A stretch of DNA of 64,000 nucleotides from Nereocystis luetkeana (taxonomy: Eukaryota; Sar; Phaeophyceae; Laminariales; Laminariaceae): contig JARUPZ010000027.1 in NCBI GenBank assembly GCA_031213475.1, positions 124,001 to 188,000 of the forward strand, written 5' to 3'. The position numbers and the translations under genes are program-made. The notes under the pieces were generated by a model that saw only the letters and a program-made list of their open reading frames with translations, was not told where the DNA came from and searched no databases. Shown here piece after piece: positions 22,626 through 35,300 of the stretch. How positions within the stretch are numbered: position 1 is the stretch's first letter; the number at the start of each line of letters is the position of its first letter.

Positions 22626-23311
22626 GTAGGCGCCTTCTGCGGTTGATATATATATCCTGTGCAAGACAGCCCATGGCAGGGCTCGAAACAGCTATTAACA
22701 CGAGTAATACCAGGTACGAGTACCAGGTATAAATTATTAATACTGATACTATACTAATGCTAATGTTGATCTTTTGTCGAGTAACAATAGATGAATAGTG
22801 TGGTGACTTTCGACCCGCTACTAGTGTAGGTGTAGGCGTAGGTGTAGGTGGGACAATTGTTGCAGTGGCAAATAAATGAACTATATAATAAATGAAACAT
22901 ATCGAGAGGTTGAAAGTGCAAACAAACGGTTGCGTTCTGTCGTCATAAAGAAAAACGTGGGAGGTAGTGGGTAAACGCTGCGATTCTCAGCAGCAGCGGA
23001 TAATTTGCACAGTGGTCTAAGCGGCGGACAAGTTGCACCTCGTACATGCGTGCATAGCTATTTTTTCAGCACCTGGCACTGGCACCCTGTTGCAATTTAG
23101 AGGGTTCATCCCATTGGGCACACCCTGCGTCTCTCACGGTCTCCGTACCTCGCAGAGGCCACCGCTGGTTGGCGCGATCGAATGCAGCCTGGCGTTGTTG
23201 GAGTACAAATTATCCGCCGCCGAGCGATTTTACTTTATATCACGGTCGCAACGCAACGTTTGTCGCCCTTCCCCTCGTTATATTACAGTATGTATGCAGA
23301 ATACCTGGAGT

Positions 23312-23420
23312 GTGTTCATTCTTCGCATTGTAAACCGCAATTTCTACCCGTCGACATCTAGCACGTCTTGTTGTCGGTGGTTTTAGGGGTAGAAATAACG
23401 GTTGCATGTTAAGAACAAGC
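23312..23420. repeat. Foldback pair of LINE 3'-terminal modules
   Basis: ATTCTTCGCATTGTAAACCG with ATTTCTACCCGTCGACATC on the left faces GGGTAGAAATAACGGTTGCATG on the right. The two are inverted copies of the 3' terminus seen in the LINE at 53,757. Confidence 0.65.
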
Positions 23421-24101
23421 CCACCTTGGGGAGTGTTTAGGCTTGCTTTCCCTCCATCCCCGCTAGTGGTTTGCGTGCTATTTTTCGGCGCAGCTTTTCG
23501 AACGCGATTGCTTCAAGACAGCAAGCAGTACGCGACAGATTGCTATATAACAGCACGTGAGAAGTTCGGGAGTGGAGAATATCAGAGTCGAGTACGAAGA
23601 TAGATGAAAAGAGTGTGGCTATAGATACTCTAAAACCAAGAGCAAGAAGCACCCACTCCTCTGCTTTACGTAAAAATTCTAGCCTGTCGCATGCTGTTGT
23701 ATAGGGTGGTTTCATGTTTCGGCACGGAGAAAACCTGTACCAGGGCCAGTTAAGGGTAAACCACAAAACCAAAAAACGACGCCACAGCAGCACTCCTGAG
23801 GCCAGACGCAAAACAAACCAGCCGGGTCGGACCATGTTGTGCCGTTCCGACGTCGCTCCAACTCGTACACAGCAAACATGCAGCACCGGCAGCAAAAATA
23901 ATAATATCTTATTTTATTTCGGGACAGGCTCGAACTGTTATTTAAGGCAGGGTGTGCACTACTAAAATGCTGATTTCAAATTTCAACGCAGAAAGGGCCA
24001 CAATTCGTTCAAAACCCGAGCCTGATGTCATAACTATCAATAATAACAAAAAGTACCAAGCGGTATAATAGATAACGCTGTCACGCACTGCAGATGTTCG
24101 A

Positions 24102-24193
24102 ACCCTTTTAGAACAGCAGTCCCGTTTTGGGAGAAATCCACTCAAAGACTAAGTAGTTTGTCCCCAAAACGGGACTGCAGCTCTAAAAGGTTA
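24102..24193. mobile_element. Hairpin element family B, copy 4
   Basis: The arms CCTTTTAGAACAGCAGTCCC and complement GGGACTGCAGCTCTAAAAGG are well preserved, with a short spacer. Confidence 0.8.
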
Positions 24194-24920
24194 GGAGTTA
24201 GAGATAGATCAGAGAGAAATCTCTGGCACGATCAGCCGGAGACCCTCCCACTCCCACTTCCACTCTCACTCTACGTATCTATAGTAAAACCTAAAAGTAC
24301 CCCCGCGTTGATTCGATTGATTCGATTCGATGGCCACCATCGATGGCCACCAACGTCTGTATCAGCTATACGACCTCAAACTCCAAACAATTAGCCCGTA
24401 GATCAACGCGGCACCTCGTCGAAGAGAATATTATCTAGACCCTCCTGATGATGAGACTTCGAAGGGGGAAATTGACGATAAGAACTCCGCGCACGGCAAG
24501 GGCGGAACACGATCCTAATCCTAACCCTAACCCTAACCCATGCTGCTGGCCGCTGACACTCATCTCATCTATACCTACAGCAGTCGCATAGCTCGTGGGC
24601 AGCTGATAATACCAAATAAATACGTACCACGTACTCGTATGGCTTTGTTTTGGTGGCTTATCAAGGGCCCCAAAGGTGCTGTCAAAAGTTGAAAGTATGA
24701 AAGTATCAAGTATACCGCGATATGTACGCACACATGTTGCTCAAGTTGCTCGGTAAAATAAACTCACATAAAACGACGTCAATTGATACCTGGTAAATTT
24801 CAAACGTTTTTTTAGGACGACCCCCCCCCCACTTGCGCCAGGTACTCCACGCGACATGGAGGATTCCCCACGCCACCCACACCTTCTATAAATAATACCA
24901 GGTACCTGATAGTGAACTAA

Positions 24921-25037
24921 TACGGGGGACCATAGTTAATACCAGGTAGCACCTATGGTATAAATAAAAACCTTGATATTTAACCATTTTTCTTACAAAC
25001 AATATTTATTTGGTCCTATTAACTATGGCCCCCCGTA
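24921..25037. mobile_element. Inverted-repeat element family A, copy 2
   Basis: Terminal repeats TACGGGGGACCATAGTTAAT and complement ATTAACTATGGCCCCCCGTA bracket about 75 bp of AT-rich sequence that includes TACCAGGTA. TA at both outer ends suggests a TA target site, as in Tc1/mariner-type MITEs. There is no coding capacity. Confidence 0.8.
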
Positions 25038-26151
25038 ATATTGACAGAAGAAGGGCTCTGTGTGCCTCAATATGGGGCATGACCCTATTATACTAATAAA
25101 TATTATACTAAAAATGCCAGGTACCAGGTACCAAAACCTAAACGGGCTTTCAAATTTCGTGGCGAACTCCGACCCCTATTAAGATTATACTGTCTTTTCA
25201 CTCCAAAAAAATCAAGATTGAGGCTGGTGTAAGGTCCTTTGCTGTATTTTTGTAGATATTCCGTAGTACGGTAGAAGCCCGTAGGGATTTATCTACTGCA
25301 TTATATACTGAGGAGCATGTATGCGCGTATTGTCACATTTAACACCATCACTAAAAGTATTTATTTGCTATTTCTACCCGTCGACACAGCGCACCCAGTG
25401 CCCCCGTGTCCGTACTGATTTCGTATCGCACTATCCCCCTGTGCCACTTCGGACGAAAAACGTGACCCTCGAAACTGAAGACTGCGGTATCGGCAACTAA
25501 CTGCGTGATTGGGGTATGAAAAATATGGTGCCCGAGCTACAATTCCTTCCAATCGTCCAACTCAGGGCGAAGCATGATACTGCCTACGACGCATCATCAT
25601 GTTGGTGGGAGCTGAGACTGCTGATGGACCGTTGATAAACCACACTCATATTTTGGTTGTCACTCTGCTGTTTCCACTTAAGGGACGCTATTAATAGCCC
25701 CCTCATAAATGCGTCGTCAAGTACCCGCGCGTAGGCGTTTCGATAACTCCCCCATCTCTCGCTGTGTTTAAAAAATATGAGGCTTTGAATAAAACGTCCT
25801 CCGTGTTACACAGCACCTCCCTTGCCAATTTTTAAACACTGCAGTGCGGATGTATCTGCAGCAACTACTGTATTAATAAACACATGGTGCACAGCACCTC
25901 CGTTGTCGATAAGAATCCTGCGCGTTTTAGCCCCTTTTTAACCTTTTTTGGGCCCAAAAACTTACCGGTAAGGCTTGCGACCCATCATAGCAACGTAATT
26001 TTGTCTGCCGCTCGTACTGAAGCGGTATATCATCCTTTTTTAGGAGAACAGCAACATCTAAATGTGAAGTGAATGCAACTTCTTCATCGGTGGAGTAGCC
26101 ATTGTTGTGCTACGAGTATGCCCCCTCCCGTAAAATGAACCAATTTATTAT

Positions 26152-26261
26152 TACGGGGGACCATAGTTAATAGGACCAGATATTGTGAGTAGAAAATTTA
26201 AATGGTTAAATATATGGGTCTTTATGTATACCACAGGCCCTATTAACTATGGCCCCCCGTA
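26152..26261. mobile_element. Inverted-repeat element family A, copy 3
   Basis: Terminal repeats TACGGGGGACCATAGTTAAT and CTATTAACTATGGCC then CCCCGTA are nearly perfect, with inner AGGACCAGATATT and an AT-rich centre. The outermost bases are TA on both sides. Confidence 0.82.
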
Positions 26262-26282
26262 ATAGCGTTTTAGCGAGCGTTT

Positions 26283-26580
26283 GTGCTACTCGCCCGCAAC
26301 TATGTACGAGTACTGAGTACACGAAAACACCTTGTGAGTCGTGCCCGGCTTCATACGACTGCCGTCTGGCGCACCCGACGCCCTCACACACCCCATAAAT
26401 CAGGAGCAGCCTCCAGTTTCGCGGCCTGTAAATTTTCCTGTGAGGAAGGAGCTGTAGCTGTCCGCAAGTGATGTATGTGCAAACGTTCGAGTGGGGGTTA
26501 TTATTTGCGTCATTTTGGGCACCCCAAATTTCGACCAATTTTTCGGCAGCTGGGGCACCCTGAAGTAGTGGTGTGGGCCT
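26283..26580 (+). repeat. Dispersed repeat D, copy 2
   Basis: This is collinear with 13,262-13,560. It starts just right of a family A element, with no visible gene content. Confidence 0.7.
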
Positions 26581-26812
26581 TCGATGAGAACGGGAAGGAG
26601 ATCGATCTAAAAAAAACACGAGCTGCTCGTGACTTATTTTCAAGTCACGGTCACTCTCTGGTAAGCACGAACCAACCGAAGTTCTAACACAGCGTGTTAA
26701 AATAGCAATGTGTTTTTCTGTTCCGAAAAAAACATCTGGATATTAGAGTTAACGGAGACCCGGGGACCAGGAGACGCTTGGGTGCCAGCGTGGCCTGATC
26801 CCTTCTACGACG

Positions 26813-26900
26813 GTTAGGACTGCACTCCCATCTTGGGGGCAAACCACTCAAATTCAGAGTAGTTTGAACCCAAACCGAGACGGAGGTCCTAAAAAAGTTT
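26813..26900. mobile_element. Hairpin element family B, copy 5 (diverged)
   Basis: GGTTAGGACTGCACTCCCAT and the complement around GGAGGTCCTAAAAAAG keep the family length and layout but with several mismatches in the arms. Confidence 0.65.
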
Positions 26901-27147
26901 ACCTGGTACACTATTTCGAAGTCCCAATAACGGGCAAGGGGGGCAAGGGGCCCCTTCGGTCAGAACAAAAACAAAAATAGCTCCCATCACGATTGCCATC
27001 TCCGGTAGCGTGTTCCTTCTTCTGGTGTCTACTCGTACGAGGGGATACCGGAGCTCCTGTCTCGGTATCTGAAATCTGTTGTAGCCGCGTGGGATGCTAC
27101 CGACGTTCGAGCTAGGGGCCTTCGTAGGTAGGTTCGTCTACTACTAA

Positions 27148-27278
27148 TACGGGGGGCCATAATTAATCGGACCTACAAGTAAGTATGGTATAATACATAA
27201 AAACCTACCAGGTACCAGGGTATATATTTAAACCACTTTACCAGCAATACTTGGTCCTATTAACTATGGTCCCCCCGT
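27148..27278. mobile_element. Inverted-repeat element family A, copy 4
   Basis: The left end is TACGGGGGGCCATAATTAAT and the right end CTATTAACTATGGTCC then CCCCGTGA. The centre contains TACCAGGTACCAGG. The left arm is more diverged than the right. Confidence 0.78.
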
Positions 27279-28642
27279 GATATTAATAATAGTGCTCAGC
27301 GTTGTCGACAAAAATCCGAGTTAAGACGAGCAGTAGTTGTATCAGCAACCTGAGAAACTTCCATTTTTCGATTTATTCTACGGGTAGCAGAGGTTTGGGG
27401 AGTTGTTTTTTAGTAAGGGCAGTAAGGGCCAATTTTCGTGATGAGATAGGAGCCGGATCGATCCGGCGCCTGAGACGAATATTGTCCATGATCTACTTAC
27501 TTACTTAGTCTCTCTTCAAATGCCATCAGCGAGACGGTTCGAGCATTAGAACTGGAGAAATAAATGTCGTTTGAGGTATGGAGTAATGTAAGGTCGAAAT
27601 TATACCCGAAAAAGCATTGCAACTGAAAAAAAACGGACCTGATTCTTCAAAAGACTGCAGTGTTCATAAACTGTTTTGCCCTATCTATGATGAGCAAACT
27701 GCTGTAGACTATTGATACGGAGACACTGGTATAAAAGCTATGTCGAAGGCGCCAGGACCAATTTTTTTTCTACACCGCACATACATACATAGAAACGCTC
27801 AGAATGGTTAGGGTTAGGGTCAGAAATGGGAAAACAAACCGGAGCGTTGAGATTGCAACACGATTCAAGACACGAGAAAGTTTTTTCCCAGGTTTTTTCC
27901 CCGTATTTTGGATCGCTTGCTTTTAGAGACCCCTCACGACTGTTCCTGGACCCCCCCCACCCCCCTTCCCGCCTGACAAAGGGGGGGGGGTGTCTCCAAA
28001 ACCAAGCTATCCAAATTTGAAGAAAAGCAAACGTTTTTTACCACCTTGACAGCCAACCCACGGCAGGGGTGCACCAGAAGTTCCTGAACCCCTCACTTCA
28101 GGAGCTCAATATCTCACCCGATACAGTACTTGAAAGACAATTATTGTTCGCGCCACCCGACCGGCAATTATATGCGCTAGTCCTAAACGAATATATATAC
28201 GAACGAGTACTTTTTTCATCCCAACTGCTGGTTCCTCACGTAGGGAACTCAGTCGGTCAGAAACCTTTGACCCAAAACGCGCAACCCCTACCGCGGGGTG
28301 ACTCTTGAACCGCTCTGTGATCAGAGCGCTCCGATATACTATTGTCCATTCTGGCCTTTTCATGTCAGGTGTCCAAACATACTGTTCCGGGTGGGTGCCC
28401 CTGCCTCGGTGGTCATAAACGACACCCTTTTTATTTTACATGTTTGTTGCTCACACTGGATGGCAGCAAGGAGAGCAGAAAATATGCCGTGACACGCTCA
28501 CCGTACTGGATACGACAGTAGTATAGCAAGCCAGCAACCCAGATACGGTAGTAGTCAGGGCAGGCAGTAGTCACGTAGCCGAGCCGCGGGGGGAGAATTT
28601 TTGTCAACTCTAGCCGAAATAAAAGCTGAAGGAACACCCTAT

Positions 28643-28737
28643 TAACCCTCTTCGAACTGCAGTCCCGTTATGGGTACAAAATACTTAGAATTTGAATGGT
28701 TTGGCCCCCAAACGGGACTGCGGTTCTAAAGGGGTGA
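28643..28737. mobile_element. Hairpin element family B, copy 6
   Basis: TTAACCCTCTTCGAACTGCA with AGTCCCGTTATGGG faces AACGGGACTGCGGTTCTAAA. The outer flanks keep the TTAACCC/GGGGTGAA ends. Confidence 0.75.
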
Positions 28738-29003
28738 ATAGCGGGGAGGGGGGAGGAGTGCCCCGTATGTGATAATATGTGATAAATAATAGTGACCATA
28801 ATAGGGGCACTATTAGTGATAATGTGTGTGTTTTCACGATAAAAGCGTTCTTTCTACCTGTCGACATCCAGCCCAACCAGTGTCCGTGCCGATAAGTACA
28901 TCATATGAACACCTGGGCCGGCCATTAAGCGGGCAATCAATCATGTCGTATCTCGTGAACCCCTGCGACTTACGACTCGAAAATTTGGAGGCACTGACCC
29001 TGA

Positions 29004-29338
29004 CATTTTTATTTTTTTTTGCTCATCCCATTCATTATCTTCGAACATCTTCTTCTCTCTCTCCTTCCAACTCGTAACTCAGATCCGGGGTCACATATCA
29101 GGCTCTTCTCCCCCCTTCCCGCTACGGTACGTGCCTTCATTTTTATCGCTAGAAGATTTCAGCCTTTTCTTCCCTCGTCGACTCGCATCGAATTGTGTCT
29201 ACCCACGCTGCAAGGCGCTCTCAACAATTGAATCCTTTTATATTATATTTTTGCAAACCCACTTGTACTTGGGCTCGAACCCAGGACTCAAACAAGTAGA
29301 ATTCGATGTTAACCACTTGAACCACCGGGGCGACCGGC
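29004..29338 (-). mobile_element. tRNA-derived SINE, full length
   Basis: On the minus strand the element begins GCCGGTCGCCCCGGTGG. It has an A-box-like GGTGGTTCAAGTGG and a B box GGTTCGAGCCC, then a body of about 250 bp ending in GAAGATAATGAATGGGATGAG and an A-rich tail. The copy at 37,591 is collinear over the whole length, and two copies sharing both ends define the unit. A tRNA head plus unrelated body and A-rich 3' end is the classic SINE layout. Confidence 0.82.
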
Positions 29339-32300
29339 AAATATCAGTGCATGTGCAAAAAAAATCGTATACCAGTATGAAATATGCCATAATACTAATA
29401 TTTGGACTCAAACTCAACGAGATATCGGCGAAAAGTAAAAAACACACAAATTTTACCCTAAATTCTGTGATAAACTCGTCATTCTCGATCAAGGCGAAAT
29501 TTGGTGGAGAAATTACCTGTTACTGGGGATACAAGGAGAAGATCAATACCAGTGCCATTGCCCAATTGGTTGCCCATCACGAGGTATTATGGCCAAGCAC
29601 AATATTTATGAGTGATCCATGTTGAAGATCATGCTGCACATTGTCGGATGGCAAGAGAAATAAAAATAAATATTCCATACGACTAGAGTCCACCAGTGTA
29701 ATGAGAAAATGGTATTTACTGCGATGCAGCGCTCAATTTTGCGACCGTCGATCTGAAAATCTGACATTGATGTGTGAAGCCCGTGCGAAATTATGTCCTT
29801 CCTGGCTTTTTGATGTTGCGTTTTGTTGGGAGTTTCAGTAGTGGTTCTATGTTTTTTTGTTTATTTTCGGTCGTAAATCTCGGGGGAAAAAAAAAAAAAA
29901 AAAAAAAAGACGTCTCGGTTGGTGCATGAACAACATCTAATAATCAGAACTGTTTGTTTTTTTCTACGAAAACCCGCGATTTACTCGATGGGGACTTAAC
30001 AAAAACACCGGTAGGCTCCTCAGCCAGGATGCTCTTCTTTCCGAGAGGTTTCTTGGGCCCTTTTCCGCTTCTTTTCTCCAGAATAGTCATAGGTAGTTGT
30101 TGGGCTATTCGTCCTTATTGTTGCCAGTTCTGAGGACGAATATGATCGTATTTTATTATTCATCAAAGACCTTCAAACATACCAGGTATATTATTACTGA
30201 CCCCAATTCTGACACACAGCCTTATTTTTCACCCTCCAGAGAAAACTGATCGGCTGCTCTAAAAATTAAATTAGGACTCCCGAGAAACGGGAACCTGTTC
30301 CTGAAAGCTCCCGAAAAACTCCGGGGAGCATTCCGAGGAGTCTGCGTGTAAGTGTATTGGGCTTTCCCGCCGAGGAAAACGCGCATATTCGGCCTAAAAT
30401 CCCAGTTCTGAGAGCCCAGAAATAACCCCATAATAATTGGTCAGTCAGTGTAGTAAGCAGAGTAGACAACGCAATGCCATGTCATCAGCCAGGATGTGTA
30501 TGAAAGGCACGACATAAACGTTCTACTCGCATGTGTTCGAGGTAGCAACATAAAAGAAAAAAGAAAAAACTGTTACTAATAATATACTGGTACCAGGTAC
30601 ATCAGTTTCGTACGAAAGGGAGACAACGCAGGTACTACTATGTATGGGATGGAAAGAAAACACTGGCGCATTAATACTACTTTCGCTGTAAATACGAATA
30701 AGTTAGACGTTGTCCCCCTGCTCAAATCGAACTACCTGGTATCTGATAGTGGACGTCGTCGGGCTTTCATATCCTTCCTGCTGTATGTGTTGCCAGGTAC
30801 GTTCTTACATCTACGTATTGTCCAGGGTTGAACTTTAGACTGGAGCTACTCTTACTATCTGACAGCACCGATTTTAAGGGGGGCACTCGTAGTCTGTTGT
30901 TATTCACGTATTGCGTTATTTTGCGAGCTATACGACCGAGTAATCCTAATTGGAAGCAGAATCAACCCATCCGAGGCCACCCATAACAGTAGTAACCCTG
31001 ACCATGACCCCAAGTCGACCCAAAACGGGCCAAAACTGGCCTTAACCGCGGCAGCGCTGCTTGCGTACCGAGCCTAAAAAAAATACCTGGGGACCCCGAT
31101 TCCCAAAAGTGCGGACCGCCCATCACGCCAATTATTAAGGCAAACATTTCCGGGAATTTCCACGCTGGCTGGCGCTGACACATAGAGGGGTGCGGAATAA
31201 TAGGGAAGTAATTCGCACGCTGAACAAACGTACGTGCTGCAATATTTTGCGGGCCAAGAAGCACTTCTCGATTGGATCAAGGTGTATGGGCGTAGACCCT
31301 ACCCAGAGAACCCCAAATACAGCACCACCTGTAAGTAACTGCTAACAATCTTAACACTACAATCAGTTAGTTGTTTATAGGAACACTATCTCGGACCCAA
31401 AACGGCACGCATACATACGGCCAGAAACGCGGCTGAAACCATCAGAAGAAGTAGTAGTGTTAATAGTATTGCATTGACATTATTAGTAATAGGGTAGTAC
31501 AGCAGTTATTATCGCAGGACCTTCGTAGTACATGGTTAGCTATTTGGACGCCTGACATCGCTTTCATTTTTTCAGTTTAGTTGACGTACGAGTACGTAAG
31601 TAGGCACCTTCAGCCGAAGCCTCGAAAAAAATGGTACCCTGGTACATGATTTAATTTTTTACCGCACAGGGATTAATCCCGTGATCCACCGGCAAAGTCT
31701 TAATCTGCAATCGGGCTGTCGGGAGCTCAACGTGCTGACGACCGTCGTGATCTTAAAAGTTCGAAATTTCAAAAGGTTTTGAACGTTTCGAAACTTCAGA
31801 CTATTCGCCATTCGCCAGCACTCTTGCCTCTTGATGTGAAGAACACACACACTATCTCTTGACTCCTGAGCCCGCTTCCACTCTCCACTATAATTATTAA
31901 CCCTAAGCTTTCCACTATTAATCCACTATTAATACATACCAACGGCGGTACCAGGTAGCAACGAGCAAACTGCAGGAAGGCCCTCACACCTCCCGGATCC
32001 CGCCGGATTGAACGTTTCTCTGAACGTGGTGGTCCTGTTTTCTCCCATGCTCGCATGCCAATCGAAAGTTTCTCAGAATCTGATTCTAATACGTTCGTTT
32101 TGCCCAAATATGAAATATCTGATATATATATATATATATGCTGAAAAAATGCAGCACAACTCGTAACAACCTCCAGCAAAGAGTGTTTGGGCCTACAGAC
32201 TATTATTAGCAGGTACCTGTTACCTCGTACCATGGTATGCAATAGAAGAGAAGCTTTGACGGAAGAAAGTTTCGAAAACGCGTGATGATTCCAACAATTC

Positions 32301-32589
32301 AACATCTACGTGTCTGTCTCATGATGGCCACACATAGCAGCCCGGGTTGCTGACGCAGGGGGTAGGGTGCACCGGAGGTGGAGGTCAGCCCGCTGCACCT
32401 CTAACACGCACGCCAATACTTCTCGTATTAGTGATACAGCTGTTTGCTGCGCTGACCGACCACACCTGACGTTTGTTGGTACCTAAGATATGTACCGCGT
32501 GTAATATACGAAGTATAGCTACTGCAGTTGTACTGCTCTGTTTATCTTTTTCTTTTTCATTTTTGAATCATCACTGCTGTCACTTTCTA

Positions 32590-32890
32590 CCTCAAGTCGT
32601 ACGAGGCTTTATCGTCAGCGGTCTTCTTCTGGACAAGCCGTGGTCACACCTACCTGTCGTCCCTTCTCCCCCCCGTACATTTTTTATCGCGCGTAGGGTT
32701 CAGCCTTCCCAATGCTCGTCGATTTTCATTGAATGAATAGCTAACTCACGCTTTGGCGCTTTCCGCTAGTAAATTTATGAAAGAAAAAGTTATATTAATA
32801 GTAGCACTCACTCACTCACTCACTCACTCACTCACTCACTCACTCACTCACTCACTCACTCACTCGGTGCCGAGAGTCCCAAAGGGGTCA
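32590..32890 (-). mobile_element. tRNA-derived SINE (subfamily 2) with expanded microsatellite
   Basis: The body matches the SINE at 9,295-9,597. In the place where that copy has GCACTCGG inside the tRNA-like head, this copy carries the CACT microsatellite at 32,804-32,865. The rest of the head (GTGCCGAGAGTCCC) is degraded. Confidence 0.65.
32804..32865 (+). repeat. CACT tetranucleotide microsatellite, about 15 units
   Basis: A pure ACTC/CACT array inside a SINE head, read directly. Confidence 0.97.
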
Positions 32891-33654
32891 AAACTCACCA
32901 GGTGGTAAAACGTACCACGTACGTACTAAAAGTATTTTCGTACCTATTCAAGTACCAGGTAATACTGAGTAGTCTTATTGATCCGTACATAGTCGACTTT
33001 GCCTGGTTTTTACCTGGTTCCAGGTGACGGATGGTATGCACACAAGCTGACACTCTGGACGTATACTTGGCATTAGATCATACCTGGTATTCGTAGAAAT
33101 ATCACACCACGGGTACCTCCGGGTACGAGGGTAAATATTTATGAAAATATAAGAATGAAGTTATGATATACCCCTCTCCCCCCTACCACCTCGTAAGTAA
33201 GAACTCCGCCACGATACAAGGTCGCATTACACCTGCTCACACTTCCTCTAATGATATTACGCAGGGACGCTGGACGGGAACGGTGAAACGATCGTGACGA
33301 GCGAACACGCACAACCGACCGCACTTACTTCTTATTTTGTTACTGCGGCGACCTCTGATACTGTTACTGCAACAAAGTAGCCTTACTGCTGCTTTTTAGT
33401 CTACAGCTACTATGAATAGGCTACTGCACAGAGCTGTGCAGTAGCCTGCTGCTGCACTCAATGCCTGGATCCCTCATCAAAAAGGTCTTGTACCCCGTGC
33501 ATCACACCTGCTATCATATCATACATAGTTTGTTTTTTCCTGGTATTGTTTTTCACGAGGCAGAATAGTATCTACCGGTACTCGTCACTGGTCTTCGTAG
33601 TTTAACGAGTTGTATACCCTTCATGGGGAATAACCTACGCAATTATCAGGGACG

Positions 33655-34160
33655 TGGTATCATAACTGTGCTGCACCTTTTTGTGTCAGACAGTCCAGGA
33701 AGAGATGGCGATCGTTGATATTCGTGTGGTAGTAAGGTTCGATTGCTCCTTTTTTCACTGCATATCCGCGAGTCTTCACTCTGACAGCACTCCAGATAGC
33801 AGGCAGGTGTGTTCCTCTTTCGTTTTCACGACTACCGTGCGTTTCGTACGGTGCAGGCAGCACTTCAGACAGCATCCGCTGTAGTCAGCAGCCACGAGTT
33901 GGTTAGTGGTGGGAACGGGGGTACTCTTCTATATTATAGTTGAGAGGATATACCCGCGGCCATGTTAGTTCAGTTTTGCACATTGGTTTTATCTTGTGTG
34001 CGCTTTTTCCGTCTCGTGTATTTTGAGGCAGACGAATTTTCGTTTTTTTTTTGTTTTTCGGATCTTCCTAGGGCTCCAGCACCTTTGTGTGACCACGGAC
34101 TCCTTCGTCAGAGAGTTAATGTGAGAACAACAACAACAACAACAACAACAACATCAATAA
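33655..34160 (+). mobile_element. CAA-tailed element, copy 1
   Basis: This is collinear with 39,955-40,650. Shared landmarks are GTGCTGCACC/GTGCCGCACC, GTGCGATTGCTC-type sequence, CACTCTGACAGCACTC, CAGACAGCA, GCCACGAGTTGGTTAGT and TTTGCACATTG. It ends in GAGTTAATGTGAGAACAACAACAAC and a CAA run. A simple-repeat 3' tail suggests a non-LTR or SINE-type element. Confidence 0.68.
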
Positions 34161-35044
34161 ATTATTATTAATAATACAGCTATTTAATACCAGGTAGTCT
34201 CTCTCGAGCCTCGGTTCTCGTAGGTAATCGGACAGCATGTGGCAAGGGGTCTCATAGGCATGCTCACCACGTCTATCTCCGCATCTGCACTTGTCAGTTA
34301 TGATGATGGTTATTGTCAGCACTCACCAGCTACCGGAAGCGTCGTCATTTTCCTTGGCGGCCTGCTCCTGGAGGGTCTGACCTTCCCAGAAGGCAGAGCG
34401 CCACCCCTTTTGGGCAGAAGGTGCTGCGTCTCCTCCGGATGATGCCATCATGAGAGAGATGCTGGGGATTCACCGACCTGACTAGCTATCTAACTGTTCT
34501 CACTGCACTGCAGAGTGCACGACACACCACCTGTGGGTGGGAGACGGTGAACCCACAGCAGAGGCAACACCTGGGGCGTCGTTTGGTGGCACTCGAGCAA
34601 CTACGCAAGACCACGCACGAATGTCGCTGCTGCCGAATTTCTGATTTTGATGTGGTGGTTGGGCTGTTTGTTGTTGTGAAAAACGTTGTGGCAAAGTGTG
34701 AAAACAATCTAACAATGGTCGAGATAGGTTTCCTATAGTTAGTTGCGTTCTGGTTCCAACCCTCTGGATGTGAAAATTGAACTCGTTTGGCCGGACCTGC
34801 TGGTCGATAGCGATAACTGCCCGAAACCCCGAACTGATGTCCGTGTGTGTTGTGCATGACCATGATGTGTATGTTTGATCCTATTATTCTTTCTTTCGTG
34901 TTCAAATATAAGCCGGTACCCATCAATAAGCTGGTACGCATTAATTACTTTACGTACGCCAGTATATATTTATAAGAGTCTCGAGTAATCGGTTGAACCG
35001 AGAAACCGTTTGTAATACGAGATACCTTACAGCAAATGCATACA

Positions 35045-35300
35045 TACGACTAGTTGTTGTTCTCACATTAACTCACAATACAATGCAGTCCGTGGTCGCA
35101 GGTTGTGTGTGTTCTTCACATTAAACAGTTATTTCTACTCGTCGACATGCATACATGTGCTTGTTTTTTGTTTTTGCCTCTGTTTTACTTGAGGTATTTC
35201 TCCCACTCCAGAGTTAGTTATTGGAGCCTGTCCTGCGACCACGGACTGACTGCATTGTATTGTGAGTTAATGTGAGAACAACAACAACAACAACAACAAA
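35045..35300. mobile_element. Inverted ends of CAA-tailed element around a LINE 3'-terminal module
   Basis: GTTGTTGTTCTCACATTAAC and the following 30 bp down to GTGGTCGCAGG reappear inverted at 35,235-35,290, ending in a CAA run. Between them lies a TTATTTCTACTCGTCGACATG module resembling the LINE 3' terminus. The result is a potential foldback of about 250 bp. Confidence 0.65.
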
